From: Anaeromyxobacter dehalogenans 2CP-C
GTDB lineage: Bacteria; Myxococcota; Myxococcia; Myxococcales; Anaeromyxobacteraceae
Length of the DNA stretch: 64,000 bases
Assembly (NCBI RefSeq): GCF_000013385.1
Contig: NC_007760.1
Location: 806,001 to 870,000, forward strand
Reading direction: 5' to 3'
This document shows, piece by piece, positions 47,976-58,259 of the stretch; position 1 is the first letter of the stretch, and each line of letters starts with the position of its first letter. Made by a program: the position numbers and the translations under genes. The notes under the pieces were generated by a model that saw only the letters and a program-made list of their open reading frames with translations, did no database searches and had not been told where the DNA came from.

Positions 47976-48013
47976 AGGCGCCCGCTCGACGGAACGCGTC
48001 GGAGCGGGCGCCT
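47976..48013 (+). promoter_or_regulatory. strong hairpin in the secA leader
   Basis: AGGCGCCCGCTC (47976-47987) pairs perfectly with GAGCGGGCGCCT (48002-48013); inside, GACG pairs with CGTC with one bulged G. The 16-pair stem is followed by GTTTCGTC and ends 69 bases before the secA ATG. It could be a terminator of an upstream transcript or an attenuator in the secA leader. Confidence 0.6.
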
Positions 48014-48082
48014 GTTTCGTCAGGGGGACAGGTGCGCGCCCCCGCACGCGGGGACCGGGCCAACCGGAGATTCGAGCAGATC

Positions 48083-50920
<2,838 letters not shown>

Positions 50921-50988
50921 GGGCGGGCCCTTCGACTCCGGCCGGGCCGCCGGCCCGGCCTACGCTCAGGGTGAGCGCAGGCGACCTC

Positions 50989-51181
50989 CGCTCACCCTGA
51001 GCATGGGCCCGCTCACCCTGAGCGTAGGCGATTGCCCGCTCACCCTGACCCTAGACGATTCCGCCCGCTCACCCTGAGCGTAGGCGACCCCGGCCGCTCA
51101 CCCTGGGCGTAGGCGATCCCGGCCGCTCACCCTGAGCGTAGGCGATCCCGGCCGCTCACCCTGAGCGTAGGCGAGCCGCAG
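50989..51181. repeat. seven-copy direct repeat, 29-bp period
   Basis: Copies of CGCTCACCCTGAGCGTAGGC start at 50989, 51010, 51037, 51066, 51095, 51124 and 51153. The first gaps are 21 and 27 bases, then four gaps of exactly 29 bases. Copy 3 (TGACCCTAGACG) and copy 5 (TGGGCG) carry substitutions, so the array is old enough to have diverged slightly. Confidence 0.85.
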
Positions 51182-51190
51182 GCTCGCCGA

Positions 51191-51262
51191 AGTCGAAGGG
51201 CGGAGTCGAAGGGCGAAGTCGAAGGGCGAAGTCCAAGGGCGGAGTCGAAGGGCGGAGTCGAG
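51191..51262. repeat. 13-bp tandem repeat
   Basis: AGTCGAAGGGCGG-type units start at 51191, 51204, 51217, 51230 and 51243, with a partial sixth at 51256. Variants are final A for G and one C for G (AGTCCAAGG). The array runs to within 6 bases of the stop of the convergent gene. Confidence 0.85.
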
Positions 51263-51267
51263 CGTTC

Positions 51268-52497
51268 CTAGAACGCCTCCAGCACGAGCACGTACAGCTC
51301 GACGCCCAGCCGGCTCGCCGCGACGTCCACCCGGATGTTCGCGCCGTCCTCGGTGAGCCGCCACCGCAGGCCGGCGCCGCCGGAGGCCTTCACCGACTGC
51401 AGCGTGAGCGCGCGCAGCGAGGGCGCCACGTCGCCCACCGCCGCGAACGCGGCCGCGCCGAGGCGGCCCACCACCGGCGTGCGGAGCTCCGCCTGCGTGA
51501 CCCAGTCCACGCGGTCGCGGTAGCGCCCCTCGCGGATCCCGCGCAGGAACCGGGTGCTGCCGAGCTTCGGCAGCAGGGTGAAGGGCGGATCGCCGTGCGC
51601 GCCCTCGGCGTAGGCGTGCAGGCCGAGCACGCGGCGGTGGCCGAGCGGCACGAAGTGGCGCGCCTCCGCCACGCCGCGGCCGAAGGTGGCGTGCCGCCGC
51701 CCCAGCGCCGCCGGCGCGTACACGTACCAGGCCTGCAGCACCGTCCCGCGCATCGGCCAGAACGTGCTGTCGCGCGTGTCGTAGGTGGCGCTCGCGCCGG
51801 CCGAGGCGGCGGTGTAGCCGTCCCAGCCCGCCACCGTGCCGCGCGCCAGCAGGCCGCCCGGCTCGCGGTCCTGGATCTCCTCGGCGCGCAGGTCCACCCG
51901 CGGTCCGATGCGGAGGTTCGGCAGCACCGGCAGCTCGGCGGTGACGACCGCCTCGGCGCCGCGGCGGGTGAACTTCTCGCGGTCCTCGGCGGTGGTGTGG
52001 GGCCCGATCCCGTAGAAGACGTCCGGGAAGTGGACCACGCGCGTGCGGCCGCTCAGCAGCATGCCGTTCGGCAGGTAGATCTCGCCGGCGACGTCCACCG
52101 AGCCCTGCCGCTCCAGCGTGTAGACCGCGCCCACGAACACGCTCGACGGCCGCGGCGCGCCGCGGAGGTCGAGGTGCAGGCCGCCGGTGGCGCCGAAGCC
52201 GAGCCGCGTCTCCGGCAGCCAGAACAGGACCGGCAGCGCGAACCAGCGGTTGCCGTGGCGCTCCGCCTCCGCGGCGGCCACGTGGCCCTCCGGGTGCGCG
52301 GCGGTCTCGGCGGTGCGCTCCCCCGGCTCGGCGGCGGGCGGCGGGGTGTCGGACGCGCTCGCGGCGGCGGCCCCCGCCGTCACAGCGGCGGCGGCCGGGG
52401 CGGGGCCGGGCGCAGGGGCGGGAGGCGGGGCCGCGGCGGCGTGGACGGCGGCGGAGAGCAGCAGCAGGACGGTCGCGGGGCGGGCGGCGAGGCGCAT
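51268..52497 (-). CDS. BamA/TamA-like outer-membrane surface antigen protein
   Basis: 409 residues. A signal peptide (RPATVLLLLSAAVHAAAA) is followed by an Ala/Pro-rich linker to about residue 75. Then comes a beta-barrel with alternating hydrophobic strands and the D15/bacterial surface antigen pattern: TYDTRDSTFWPMRGTVLQAW, and the L6-like loop GSTRFLRGIREGRYRDR containing the RGxxxGRY-type motif. There are no POTRA repeats, so it is not BamA itself but a small Omp85-like barrel. The end VYVLVLEAF-type C-terminus (ELYVLVLEAF) finishes with the aromatic residue typical of barrels. The function is unknown. It is monocistronic, convergent with secA across the repeat array. Confidence 0.85.
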   Translation of the reverse strand: MRLAARPATVLLLLSAAVHAAAAPPPAPAPGPAPAAAAVTAGAAAASASDTPPPAAEPGERTAETAAHPEGHVAAAEAERHGNRWFALPVLFWLPETRLGFGATGGLHLDLRGAPRPSSVFVGAVYTLERQGSVDVAGEIYLPNGMLLSGRTRVVHFPDVFYGIGPHTTAEDREKFTRRGAEAVVTAELPVLPNLRIGPRVDLRAEEIQDREPGGLLARGTVAGWDGYTAASAGASATYDTRDSTFWPMRGTVLQAWYVYAPAALGRRHATFGRGVAEARHFVPLGHRRVLGLHAYAEGAHGDPPFTLLPKLGSTRFLRGIREGRYRDRVDWVTQAELRTPVVGRLGAAAFAAVGDVAPSLRALTLQSVKASGGAGLRWRLTEDGANIRVDVAASRLGVELYVLVLEAF

Positions 52498-52656
52498 CGG
52501 CCGCGAGAGGCTACCACCGGCGCCGCCCGGGCGCCGCGTTCTCCGGCGCGGATGTGTCACCTTCGCCGTGGCACCTCGGCGGTCCCTCCGATGGTAGAAG
52601 CTGCACCGGTGGTCGGTTCCTCGATGCGGCCCCGCAGGGGCCCCGCAGGGTGAGCG

Positions 52657-53586
52657 ATGCAAGTGCCCGAGCCGTTCGACCTCGTCCTCACCGTCCGGAG
52701 CCACGGCTGGTACGACCTGCCGCCGTGGCGCTGGGACGAGGCGCGCCGCGTGCTCGGGCGCCCCCTGCGGCTGTCCAGCGCACGCGTCGCGTACACCGAG
52801 GTGGCCGAGGGGGAGCCCGGCCGGCTGGCGTTCCGCGCGTTCGCGCAGGGAAGGCTCGGCGCCGCCGAGGCGCGCGAGGCGCGCGCGCTGCTCGGCGCCT
52901 GCCTCGCGCTCGACGAGGACCTCGGGCCCTTCCAGTCGCTCGCGGCGGAGCTCGAGCGCCGGCGCGCCGCCGGGAAGGGCCGGGACCTGCCCGACCTCCG
53001 CTGGGCGCTCGCGCGCGGCGCGGGCCGGCTGCTCCGGTCACCGACCGTGTACGAGGACGCGGTGAAGACGCTGTGCACGACGAACTGCTCGTGGGCGCTC
53101 ACCCGCTCCATGGTGACGCGGCTCTGCGAGGCGCTCGGCGAGCCCGGGCCGCTCGGCACCCGCACGTTCCCCACGCCCGAGGCGATGGCCGCGCGCACCG
53201 AGCGCTTCTACCGGGACGAGATCCGCGCCGGCTACCGCGCGTCGTACCTGCTGGCCCTCGCCCGCGGCGCGGCGGACGGGACGCTCGACCTCGAGGGCCT
53301 GCGGCGCTCCCCGCTCGACACCGACGCGCTCGGCCGCCGGATCTCGGAGCTGAAGGGGTTCGGCCCGTACGCGACCGAGCACCTGCTCCGCCTGCTCGGC
53401 CGCCACGACCACCTCGCGCTCGACTCGTGGACGCGCCCCAAGCTCGCACGCCTCCGGGGGAAACGCCGGCCCCCCGCCGATCGCACGCTGCGCCGCTGGT
53501 TCGCGCCCTACGGGCGGTGGGCCGGGCTGGCCATGTGGCTGGAGGTGACCGCCGACTGGCACGGGGACGCGCCGGGCTGGCCCTGA
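52657..53586 (+). CDS. HhH-GPD family DNA glycosylase (AlkA/Ogg-like)
   Basis: 309 residues. A base-excision repair fold: SPTVYEDAVKTLCTTNCSW resembles the start of the HhH-GPD core, LKGFGPYATEHLLRLLG is the helix-hairpin-helix, and LALDSWTRPKL contains the catalytic aspartate. No lysine of bifunctional glycosylases is evident in the hairpin region, so it is probably monofunctional. No iron-sulfur cysteine cluster is present. The first 110 residues are a family-specific N-terminal domain. Substrate (alkylated or oxidised purines) cannot be told. Confidence 0.82.
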   Translation: MQVPEPFDLVLTVRSHGWYDLPPWRWDEARRVLGRPLRLSSARVAYTEVAEGEPGRLAFRAFAQGRLGAAEAREARALLGACLALDEDLGPFQSLAAELERRRAAGKGRDLPDLRWALARGAGRLLRSPTVYEDAVKTLCTTNCSWALTRSMVTRLCEALGEPGPLGTRTFPTPEAMAARTERFYRDEIRAGYRASYLLALARGAADGTLDLEGLRRSPLDTDALGRRISELKGFGPYATEHLLRLLGRHDHLALDSWTRPKLARLRGKRRPPADRTLRRWFAPYGRWAGLAMWLEVTADWHGDAPGWP

Positions 53587-53667
53587 CCCGCGCCCGCGCG
53601 GGATGCCGCCGGCGCGGCACGGCCCGGCCGGGGAAATGGTAGAAGATCGGACTCGACCGGAGGCGAC

Positions 53668-53916
53668 ATGAAGGCAGCGTTCGTGCTGGTGAAGTGCGAG
53701 CTGGGCCGCATCGAGGAGGTGGCGAACGCGCTCATGGAGATCGAGGGCGTGTCCGAGGTCCACTCCGTCACCGGCACCTGGGACCTGCTGGTGAAGCTGT
53801 ACGCCCCCGAGTACGACGCCTTCGGAGATCTCATCCCCGACCAGGTCCAGAAGGTGGCCGGCGTCCGCGACACCGAGACGCTGCTCGCCTTCCGCGCGTT
53901 CAAGCCGCTCGCCTGA
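53668..53916 (+). CDS. stand-alone Lrp/AsnC ligand-binding (RAM) domain protein
   Basis: 82 residues consisting only of the Lrp/AsnC effector domain: AFVLVKCELGRIEEVANAL, a central VTGTWDLLVKLYAPEYDAF and a C-terminal TLLAFRAFKPL. The DNA-binding helix-turn-helix is missing, as in SraA-type stand-alone modules, so it may bind an amino acid and modulate a partner or another Lrp protein. A GGAGG sequence precedes the ATG. It is followed after 47 bases by a thioesterase gene. Confidence 0.9.
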   Translation: MKAAFVLVKCELGRIEEVANALMEIEGVSEVHSVTGTWDLLVKLYAPEYDAFGDLIPDQVQKVAGVRDTETLLAFRAFKPLA

Positions 53917-53963
53917 CGCGCACGCGCACCGCCTGCATCGCCGACACGAGGAGACGAGCAGCC

Positions 53964-54377
53964 ATGGCCTTCCGCATCCGCCAGCCGGTCCGCCACCCCG
54001 ACGTCGATCGCGCCGGGATCGTGTACTTCCCGCGCTTCTACGACTTCTTCCACCGCGCGCTGGAGGACTTCTTCACCGCCGAGGTCGGCATCCCGTTCTG
54101 GGATCTCGGCGACCAGCTCAAGGTCGCGCTGCCGGTGGTGCGCATCGAGACCGACTTCGAGAAGCCGCTGCAGCACGGCGACGCGGTGACGATCCAGCTC
54201 ACCACGCTGCACATCGGCGCGCACTCGATCTCGATCCGCTACGACGTCTTCCGGCCGAACGAGGCCGACGCCGCCGCCAGCTCGACGATCGTGCTCTGCT
54301 GCATCGAGGTGCCCGCCTGGAAGAAGGCGCCCATCCCGCCGGAGATCCGCGCGGCGTTCGAGAAGCACCGGGTGTAG
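53964..54377 (+). CDS. hot-dog fold acyl-CoA thioesterase (4-hydroxybenzoyl-CoA thioesterase-like)
   Basis: 137 residues. The N-terminal VRHPDVDRAGIVYFPRFYDF pattern is that of the 4HBT/YbgC family, with the catalytic aspartate in the VDRAGIVYF motif. The single hot-dog domain is complete. It would hydrolyse an acyl- or aroyl-CoA; the substrate is unknown. Possible co-transcription with the upstream Lrp-like gene. The ATG follows GAGGAGACGAGCAGCC. Confidence 0.88.
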   Translation: MAFRIRQPVRHPDVDRAGIVYFPRFYDFFHRALEDFFTAEVGIPFWDLGDQLKVALPVVRIETDFEKPLQHGDAVTIQLTTLHIGAHSISIRYDVFRPNEADAAASSTIVLCCIEVPAWKKAPIPPEIRAAFEKHRV

Positions 54378-54495
54378 GGGCGCCGGCGCGCGCTCGCCGC
54401 ACGGCCGAGGATCCGCCCTGTCCTGCCGTGGCGGCGCTTCCCCGAAGCCGCGGGGACGGGCGCTCGCCCGGCGCGCCCCGCGTCCCGCTCGAGCA

Positions 54496-54522
54496 TGTCA
54501 CAGGCCGTCCCCCTGATCCGTC
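54496..54522 (+). promoter_or_regulatory. ECF41-type promoter
   Basis: TGTCACA (54496-54502), exactly 16 bases, then CGTC (54519-54522). This is the target motif described for ECF41 sigma factors. It lies 34 bases before the start of the CMD-like gene, which is co-transcribed with an ECF41 sigma gene, indicating autoregulation of the pair. Confidence 0.8.
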
Positions 54523-54556
54523 TCCCAGGCAGAACGAGATCAGGAGGAGACCGCAC

Positions 54557-55111
54557 ATGCTGAAGTGGTTGATCCGGAAGCAACTGTCGGCGTTCGAGAA
54601 GCAGTACGACTACGACGCGGGCTACGTCCGCGAGCTGCTGGACACCGACTTCAAGGCGTTCCGCATGTTCATGCGTGCGGCCAAGCTCGGGTACTACAGG
54701 CGCGACGTCCCGGAGGCGGTGCACTTCTGCGTCGGGATCGTCGTCACGGCGAGCGAGGACTGCGGGCCGTGCACGCAGCTCGGCGTCACGATGGCGCTCG
54801 AGCGCGGCGTGCCGGCGGACGTGCTCCAGGCGGTGCTCTCGAACGACCTGGCGCGGATGCCGGAGGACGTGCGGCTGGGCGTTCGCTACGCGCGCGCGGT
54901 GCTCGCGCACGCGCCGGAGGCGGACGGGTTGCGCGAGGAGATCGTGGGGCGCTGGGGCCCGCGCGCGCTCATCGCGCTGGCGTTCGCGATCAACGCGGGC
55001 CGGCTCTACCCGACGCTGAAGTACGCGATGGGCCACGGCAAGGCCTGCCAGCGCGTGCACGTGGGCGACCTGCCGGTGGTGGTGGCGGTGGCGCGGGGGG
55101 CGGCGGCTTGA
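54557..55111 (+). CDS. AhpD/carboxymuconolactone decarboxylase-like protein (ECF41 partner)
   Basis: 184 residues. The redox motif is EDCGPCTQLGV: a CxxC as in AhpD, but the usual following histidine is replaced by glutamine (CGPCTQL), so peroxidase activity is uncertain. Helices before and after fit the AhpD/CMD fold. Its gene is upstream of and overlaps (TTGA at 55108-55111) an ECF41 sigma factor, the published association of this group with a carboxymuconolactone decarboxylase, oxidoreductase or epimerase. The ATG has AGGAGGAGA close upstream. The inducing signal is unknown. Confidence 0.85.
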   Translation: MLKWLIRKQLSAFEKQYDYDAGYVRELLDTDFKAFRMFMRAAKLGYYRRDVPEAVHFCVGIVVTASEDCGPCTQLGVTMALERGVPADVLQAVLSNDLARMPEDVRLGVRYARAVLAHAPEADGLREEIVGRWGPRALIALAFAINAGRLYPTLKYAMGHGKACQRVHVGDLPVVVAVARGAAA

Positions 55112-55956
55112 CCGACGCGGCCAGGGACTTCGAGCCGCACCGGGCGGACCTGGTGCAGGTGGCCTACCGGATGCTCGGCTCGGTGGCCGAGGCGGAGGAC
55201 GTGGTCCAGGACGCGTTCCTGCGCTGGAACGGCGCGGCGCGCGACGGGGTCGAGTCGCCGCGCGCGTTCCTCATCCGCACGGTCACGCGGCTCTGCCTGG
55301 ACCGCCTGAGCTCCGCGCGCGCGCGGCGGGAGGAGTACGTCGGGACGTGGCTGCCGGAGCCGCTGGTCGAGCCGGAGGGCACGGGGCTGGCGCACGATCT
55401 CTCGGTGGCGCTGCTCGTCACCTTGCAGCGCCTCTCGCCGCTCGAGCGCGCGGCGTTCCTGCTCCACGACGTGTTCGACATGGAGTTCGCGGACGTCGCG
55501 GGCGTGCTGGAGCGCTCCGAGGCCGCGGTCCGCCAGCTCGCGTCGCGCGCGCGGGGGCACGTGCGCGACGCGAGGCCGCGCTTCCGCGCGTCCGACGAGG
55601 AGGCGCGGCGGCTCGCCGACGCGTTCCAGGCGGCGCTGACCAGCGGCGACGTCGGCACGCTCTCGCGGCTGCTCGCGGAGGACGCGGTGTTCTACGCGGA
55701 CGGCGGTGGCAAGCGCGCGGCGGTGCTCCAGCCGATCGAGGGCCGGGCCGCCATCGTGCAGTTCCTCGAGAAGATCGTGAAGCACCCCGCGTTCCCGGGC
55801 GCGAAGGCCTACGAGCGCGCCTGGATCAACGGCATGCCGGGGTTCGTGGTGCACGGCCCCGAGGGCGTCGAGACGCTGGCGATCGAGATCGGCGACGGGC
55901 TGGTGGTGGGGATCTACGCCGTCCGCAACCCGGACAAGCTCCGCCACCTCTCGTAG
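55108..55956 (+). CDS. ECF41 sigma factor with C-terminal SnoaL-like domain
   Basis: 282 residues from a TTG overlapping the CMD gene. Sigma region 2 (HRADLVQVAYRMLGSVAEAEDVVQDAFLRW) and region 4 (LSPLERAAFLLHDVFDMEFADVAGVL) are followed by a SnoaL/NTF2-like domain of about 110 residues. ECF41 hallmarks are all visible: WLPEPL in the linker, DGGGK in the C-terminal domain and NPDKL near the end. In this group the C-terminal domain replaces an anti-sigma factor and controls activity from within. The matching promoter precedes the operon. Confidence 0.93.
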   Translation: MTDAARDFEPHRADLVQVAYRMLGSVAEAEDVVQDAFLRWNGAARDGVESPRAFLIRTVTRLCLDRLSSARARREEYVGTWLPEPLVEPEGTGLAHDLSVALLVTLQRLSPLERAAFLLHDVFDMEFADVAGVLERSEAAVRQLASRARGHVRDARPRFRASDEEARRLADAFQAALTSGDVGTLSRLLAEDAVFYADGGGKRAAVLQPIEGRAAIVQFLEKIVKHPAFPGAKAYERAWINGMPGFVVHGPEGVETLAIEIGDGLVVGIYAVRNPDKLRHLS

Positions 55957-56046
55957 GCGAGCCTGCGGGCTCGCACGAGTCTCACGACCTGCCCGCGTCG
56001 GCTCGGGCGGGGCGCCGCGGCGGGCCGCGCGCGACGCCCCGCCGGA

Positions 56047-56238
56047 TCACGAGACGGCGCCGGCGTCCTCGGCGTGCGTGCGCGGCGTGTCGAACAGGGC
56101 GACGCAGGACTGGCACGTCACCTGGCGCGGATGCTTGGTGGATCGGCGATCCGGACCGTGCTCCCCGCACGCGATGGCGTGCGTGCGGGTGTCGTAGAAG
56201 TGGACGAGCGAGGCTGGGGTCTGCGACTGGGCGTCCAT
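56047..56238 (-). CDS. 63-residue Cys/His-rich protein of unknown function
   Basis: A strong GGAGGGAG lies 3-4 bases before the ATG at 56238. The protein has no signal peptide. It contains ACGEHG (a Cys and a His) and VTCQSC, a set that could bind one zinc ion in a ribbon-like fold, with the basic stretch DRRSTKHPRQ in between. The reading frame stays open far upstream in a shadow frame, but the start is well defined. I do not recognise a named family. Confidence 0.65.
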   Translation of the reverse strand: MDAQSQTPASLVHFYDTRTHAIACGEHGPDRRSTKHPRQVTCQSCVALFDTPRTHAEDAGAVS

Positions 56239-56553
56239 GGGCTCCCTCCAGGGCCGGCTTGTCGGGAGCGGCGTGCTCCGGCGCAGGCTGCGGTCGCCCT
56301 TCAATCTAGACACGGGCCGGTCGGCAGGCGGGGCGGTGCCCCCGCGCGGCTCCGCGGGCGGGGGGCGACCCATGCACGGCTCGCGGGCGGCGGGCAGGCG
56401 TGAATCGCGAAAGGAGCTCGCGAGCTCGCGGCCGGCCATCCTGGCGCGGGTGGGGGGACCGGCCGGACCGGGCGCCTGCTGCGCGCCGCCACGCTCCCGC
56501 GCGCTCCTTCTGGGTTCACGGTGAGTGTCAGACGCGCGTGCGAGGGTGGACGC
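56239..56553. other. 315-base intergenic region between the Cys/His-rich and HNH genes
   Basis: Divergent spacer. It contains the Shine-Dalgarno of the minus-strand gene (near 56241-56250), an AT-richer patch with TCTAGA (56305-56310) whose minus strand reads TAGATT as a weak -10, and otherwise GC-rich sequence with C-runs. No gene or RNA is apparent. Confidence 0.5.
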
Positions 56554-58215
56554 ATGGACGCCGCTCCTCGCGCCGGCCTCGGGGCCGCCGACCTGACGGG
56601 CACCGCCGAGGCGGCGCACGCGCTCCTGCCGCTCCGCGAGCTGCCTCCGTACAGCCGGGCGGAGCTGGACCGCTGGTTCCGGGGTGGCGAGCCGGAGGCG
56701 GACGCGTGCGAGCGGATCCTGGCGTGGGCGGCGCGGGGGCGCGGCGCGATCGACGTCGCGATCGCCGAGGGGCTGGCGGCGCTCCGCCGCGGCGAGCGGC
56801 TCGCGGCGCTGGGCTTCCACCTCGACGACTACGCGCGCGAGGTCCTCGGGATCGGCAAGCGCGCGGCGGCGGGCCTGGCGCGGCTCGGGGAAGGGCTCGC
56901 CACGCGCCCGCGCCTGCGGGAGGCGATGCGTTCGGGGCGGGTGGGCCTCCGCGCGGCGGAGACGGTGCTGGACGCGGCGACCGGCGACGCGGAGGCGTTC
57001 TGGGTGGAGCGCGCGGCCGGGCAGACGGTGCGGGAGCTGGAGGACGGGGTCCGGCGGGCGGGCGGCGCCACCGGACGGGAGGACGAGGACGAGGCGTGGG
57101 TGACGCTGCGCACGCAGCTGCCGGAGGCCGAGCGGCTCGTGGTCGATGCCGCGCTCGAGGCGGCGGGCCGGAACATGCCGGGCTCGACCCGGGCCGAGCG
57201 GCTGGAGGCGCTGGCGCAGGAGTACCTGGCGGAGTTCTCGACGGACGGCGATCACGACGGGGCCCGCCCGCTGGGGCCGGAGTTCCGGCCGGCGCTGGCG
57301 GGCGAGCGCGCGCGGCGCGCGGCGCTCGAATCGGAGCCGGAACGCTGGCCGCTGCTCCCGCCGATCGAGTCCTGGCCGGCGCCGGAGGTGCGCTTCGCCG
57401 ACGGCGCGACCGCGCAGGAGATCGACCGGACGCTGCGCGAGCTCGCGGCGGCGCGCGCCACGCTGGAGGACGTCATCGGCGCCTGCGCGTACGCGATCCG
57501 CCGGAGCGGCATGCACCTGCGCCTGGGGTTCGCCACGTTCCGCCACTACGTGGAGGAGCGGCTGCGCCTGCCGCCGCGCGCGGTGGAGCAGCGGGCGGAG
57601 CACGAGGAGCGGCTGGCGCGGTCCGCGGGGCTCCGCGAGGCGCGCCGGCAGGGGGTCTCGTACGAGCGGCGGCGGATCCTGGCCCGGCTCCCGGAGGAGG
57701 AGATCGCGCCGTGGATCCCGCGGGCGAAGGCGCTGACCTGCGTGGCGCTCCGGCGTGCGGTCGAGGGCGAGCGGGAGTGGCAGCTGCGTGCGCAGCGGAA
57801 GGTCTCGGTCCCGCTGCCCCGCCGGGTGGGCGTGCTCCTCGCGGCTGCGTTCGAGACGGTCCGGAAGCGGGTGGGGCGCCTCGTGCCGGCCGGATCGTGC
57901 CTCGCCATCCTCGGCGCGCACTTCCTGGGGCAGTGGGGGGACGTGCTGAAGCGCTCGCCGAGCCGCTCGGAGCGCGCGCGCGCGCGCGACCTGGGCTGGT
58001 GCCAGGTCCCGGGCTGCAGCCACCGCGCGGCCCACGCGCACCACGTGCTGTTCCGGTCGCACGGCGGCGGGGACGAGGCGGAGAACCAGGTGGCGCTCTG
58101 CGCGTTCCACCACCTCCGCTGCGTCCACGGCGGCTACCTGACCGTCTTCGGGCGCGCGCCGGATGGCCTCACGTGGCTGCTGAACGGGGCGCCGTTCACG
58201 GGGATGGGCGCGTAG
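56554..58215 (+). CDS. HNH endonuclease domain protein
   Basis: 553 residues. The last 75 carry an HNH motif: two cysteines in WCQVPGCSHRAAHAHHVLFRSHGGG with the catalytic HH pair, ENQVALCAFHHLRCVHGG with Asn, Cys and His ligands. The long N-terminal part is helical, rich in Ala/Arg/Glu, without a known domain apart from a short repeated RERLA/ARL pattern. Similar large HNH proteins are common in multiple copies in high-GC bacteria and are not demonstrably mobile. The ATG at 56554 has GAGGG 7 bases upstream; a GTG at 56521 would add 11 residues. The role is unknown. Confidence 0.82.
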   Translation: MDAAPRAGLGAADLTGTAEAAHALLPLRELPPYSRAELDRWFRGGEPEADACERILAWAARGRGAIDVAIAEGLAALRRGERLAALGFHLDDYAREVLGIGKRAAAGLARLGEGLATRPRLREAMRSGRVGLRAAETVLDAATGDAEAFWVERAAGQTVRELEDGVRRAGGATGREDEDEAWVTLRTQLPEAERLVVDAALEAAGRNMPGSTRAERLEALAQEYLAEFSTDGDHDGARPLGPEFRPALAGERARRAALESEPERWPLLPPIESWPAPEVRFADGATAQEIDRTLRELAAARATLEDVIGACAYAIRRSGMHLRLGFATFRHYVEERLRLPPRAVEQRAEHEERLARSAGLREARRQGVSYERRRILARLPEEEIAPWIPRAKALTCVALRRAVEGEREWQLRAQRKVSVPLPRRVGVLLAAAFETVRKRVGRLVPAGSCLAILGAHFLGQWGDVLKRSPSRSERARARDLGWCQVPGCSHRAAHAHHVLFRSHGGGDEAENQVALCAFHHLRCVHGGYLTVFGRAPDGLTWLLNGAPFTGMGA

Positions 58216-58259
58216 GGGCGCGACCGCGAGCGGCGGCGCTCACGGGCGCTCGGCGCCGC

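Larger units (their letters stand above)
50927..51262. repeat. intergenic array of inverted and tandem repeats between secA and a BamA-like gene
   Basis: The 347-base gap between convergent genes holds no gene. It begins with CCCTTCGACTCCG and an inverted copy of the main unit (near 50959-50978), continues with seven direct copies of a unit starting CGCTCACCCTGAGCGTAGGC, and ends in a 13-base tandem repeat whose AGTCGAAGGGC is the reverse complement of the opening. The two arms could form a long cruciform. It belongs in style to the TCACCCTGAGCG / TTCGACTCCG intergenic repeats seen in many high-GC genomes. Confidence 0.85.

Noticed and set aside
50989-51181. Possible CRISPR array because of regularly spaced repeats
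   Set aside because: The units are contiguous with 29-bp period and no variable spacers; there are no cas genes nearby.
56554-58215. HNH gene as a homing endonuclease or part of a mobile element
   Set aside because: No intron or intein boundaries, no inverted repeats, no transposase, and codon use matches the neighbours.
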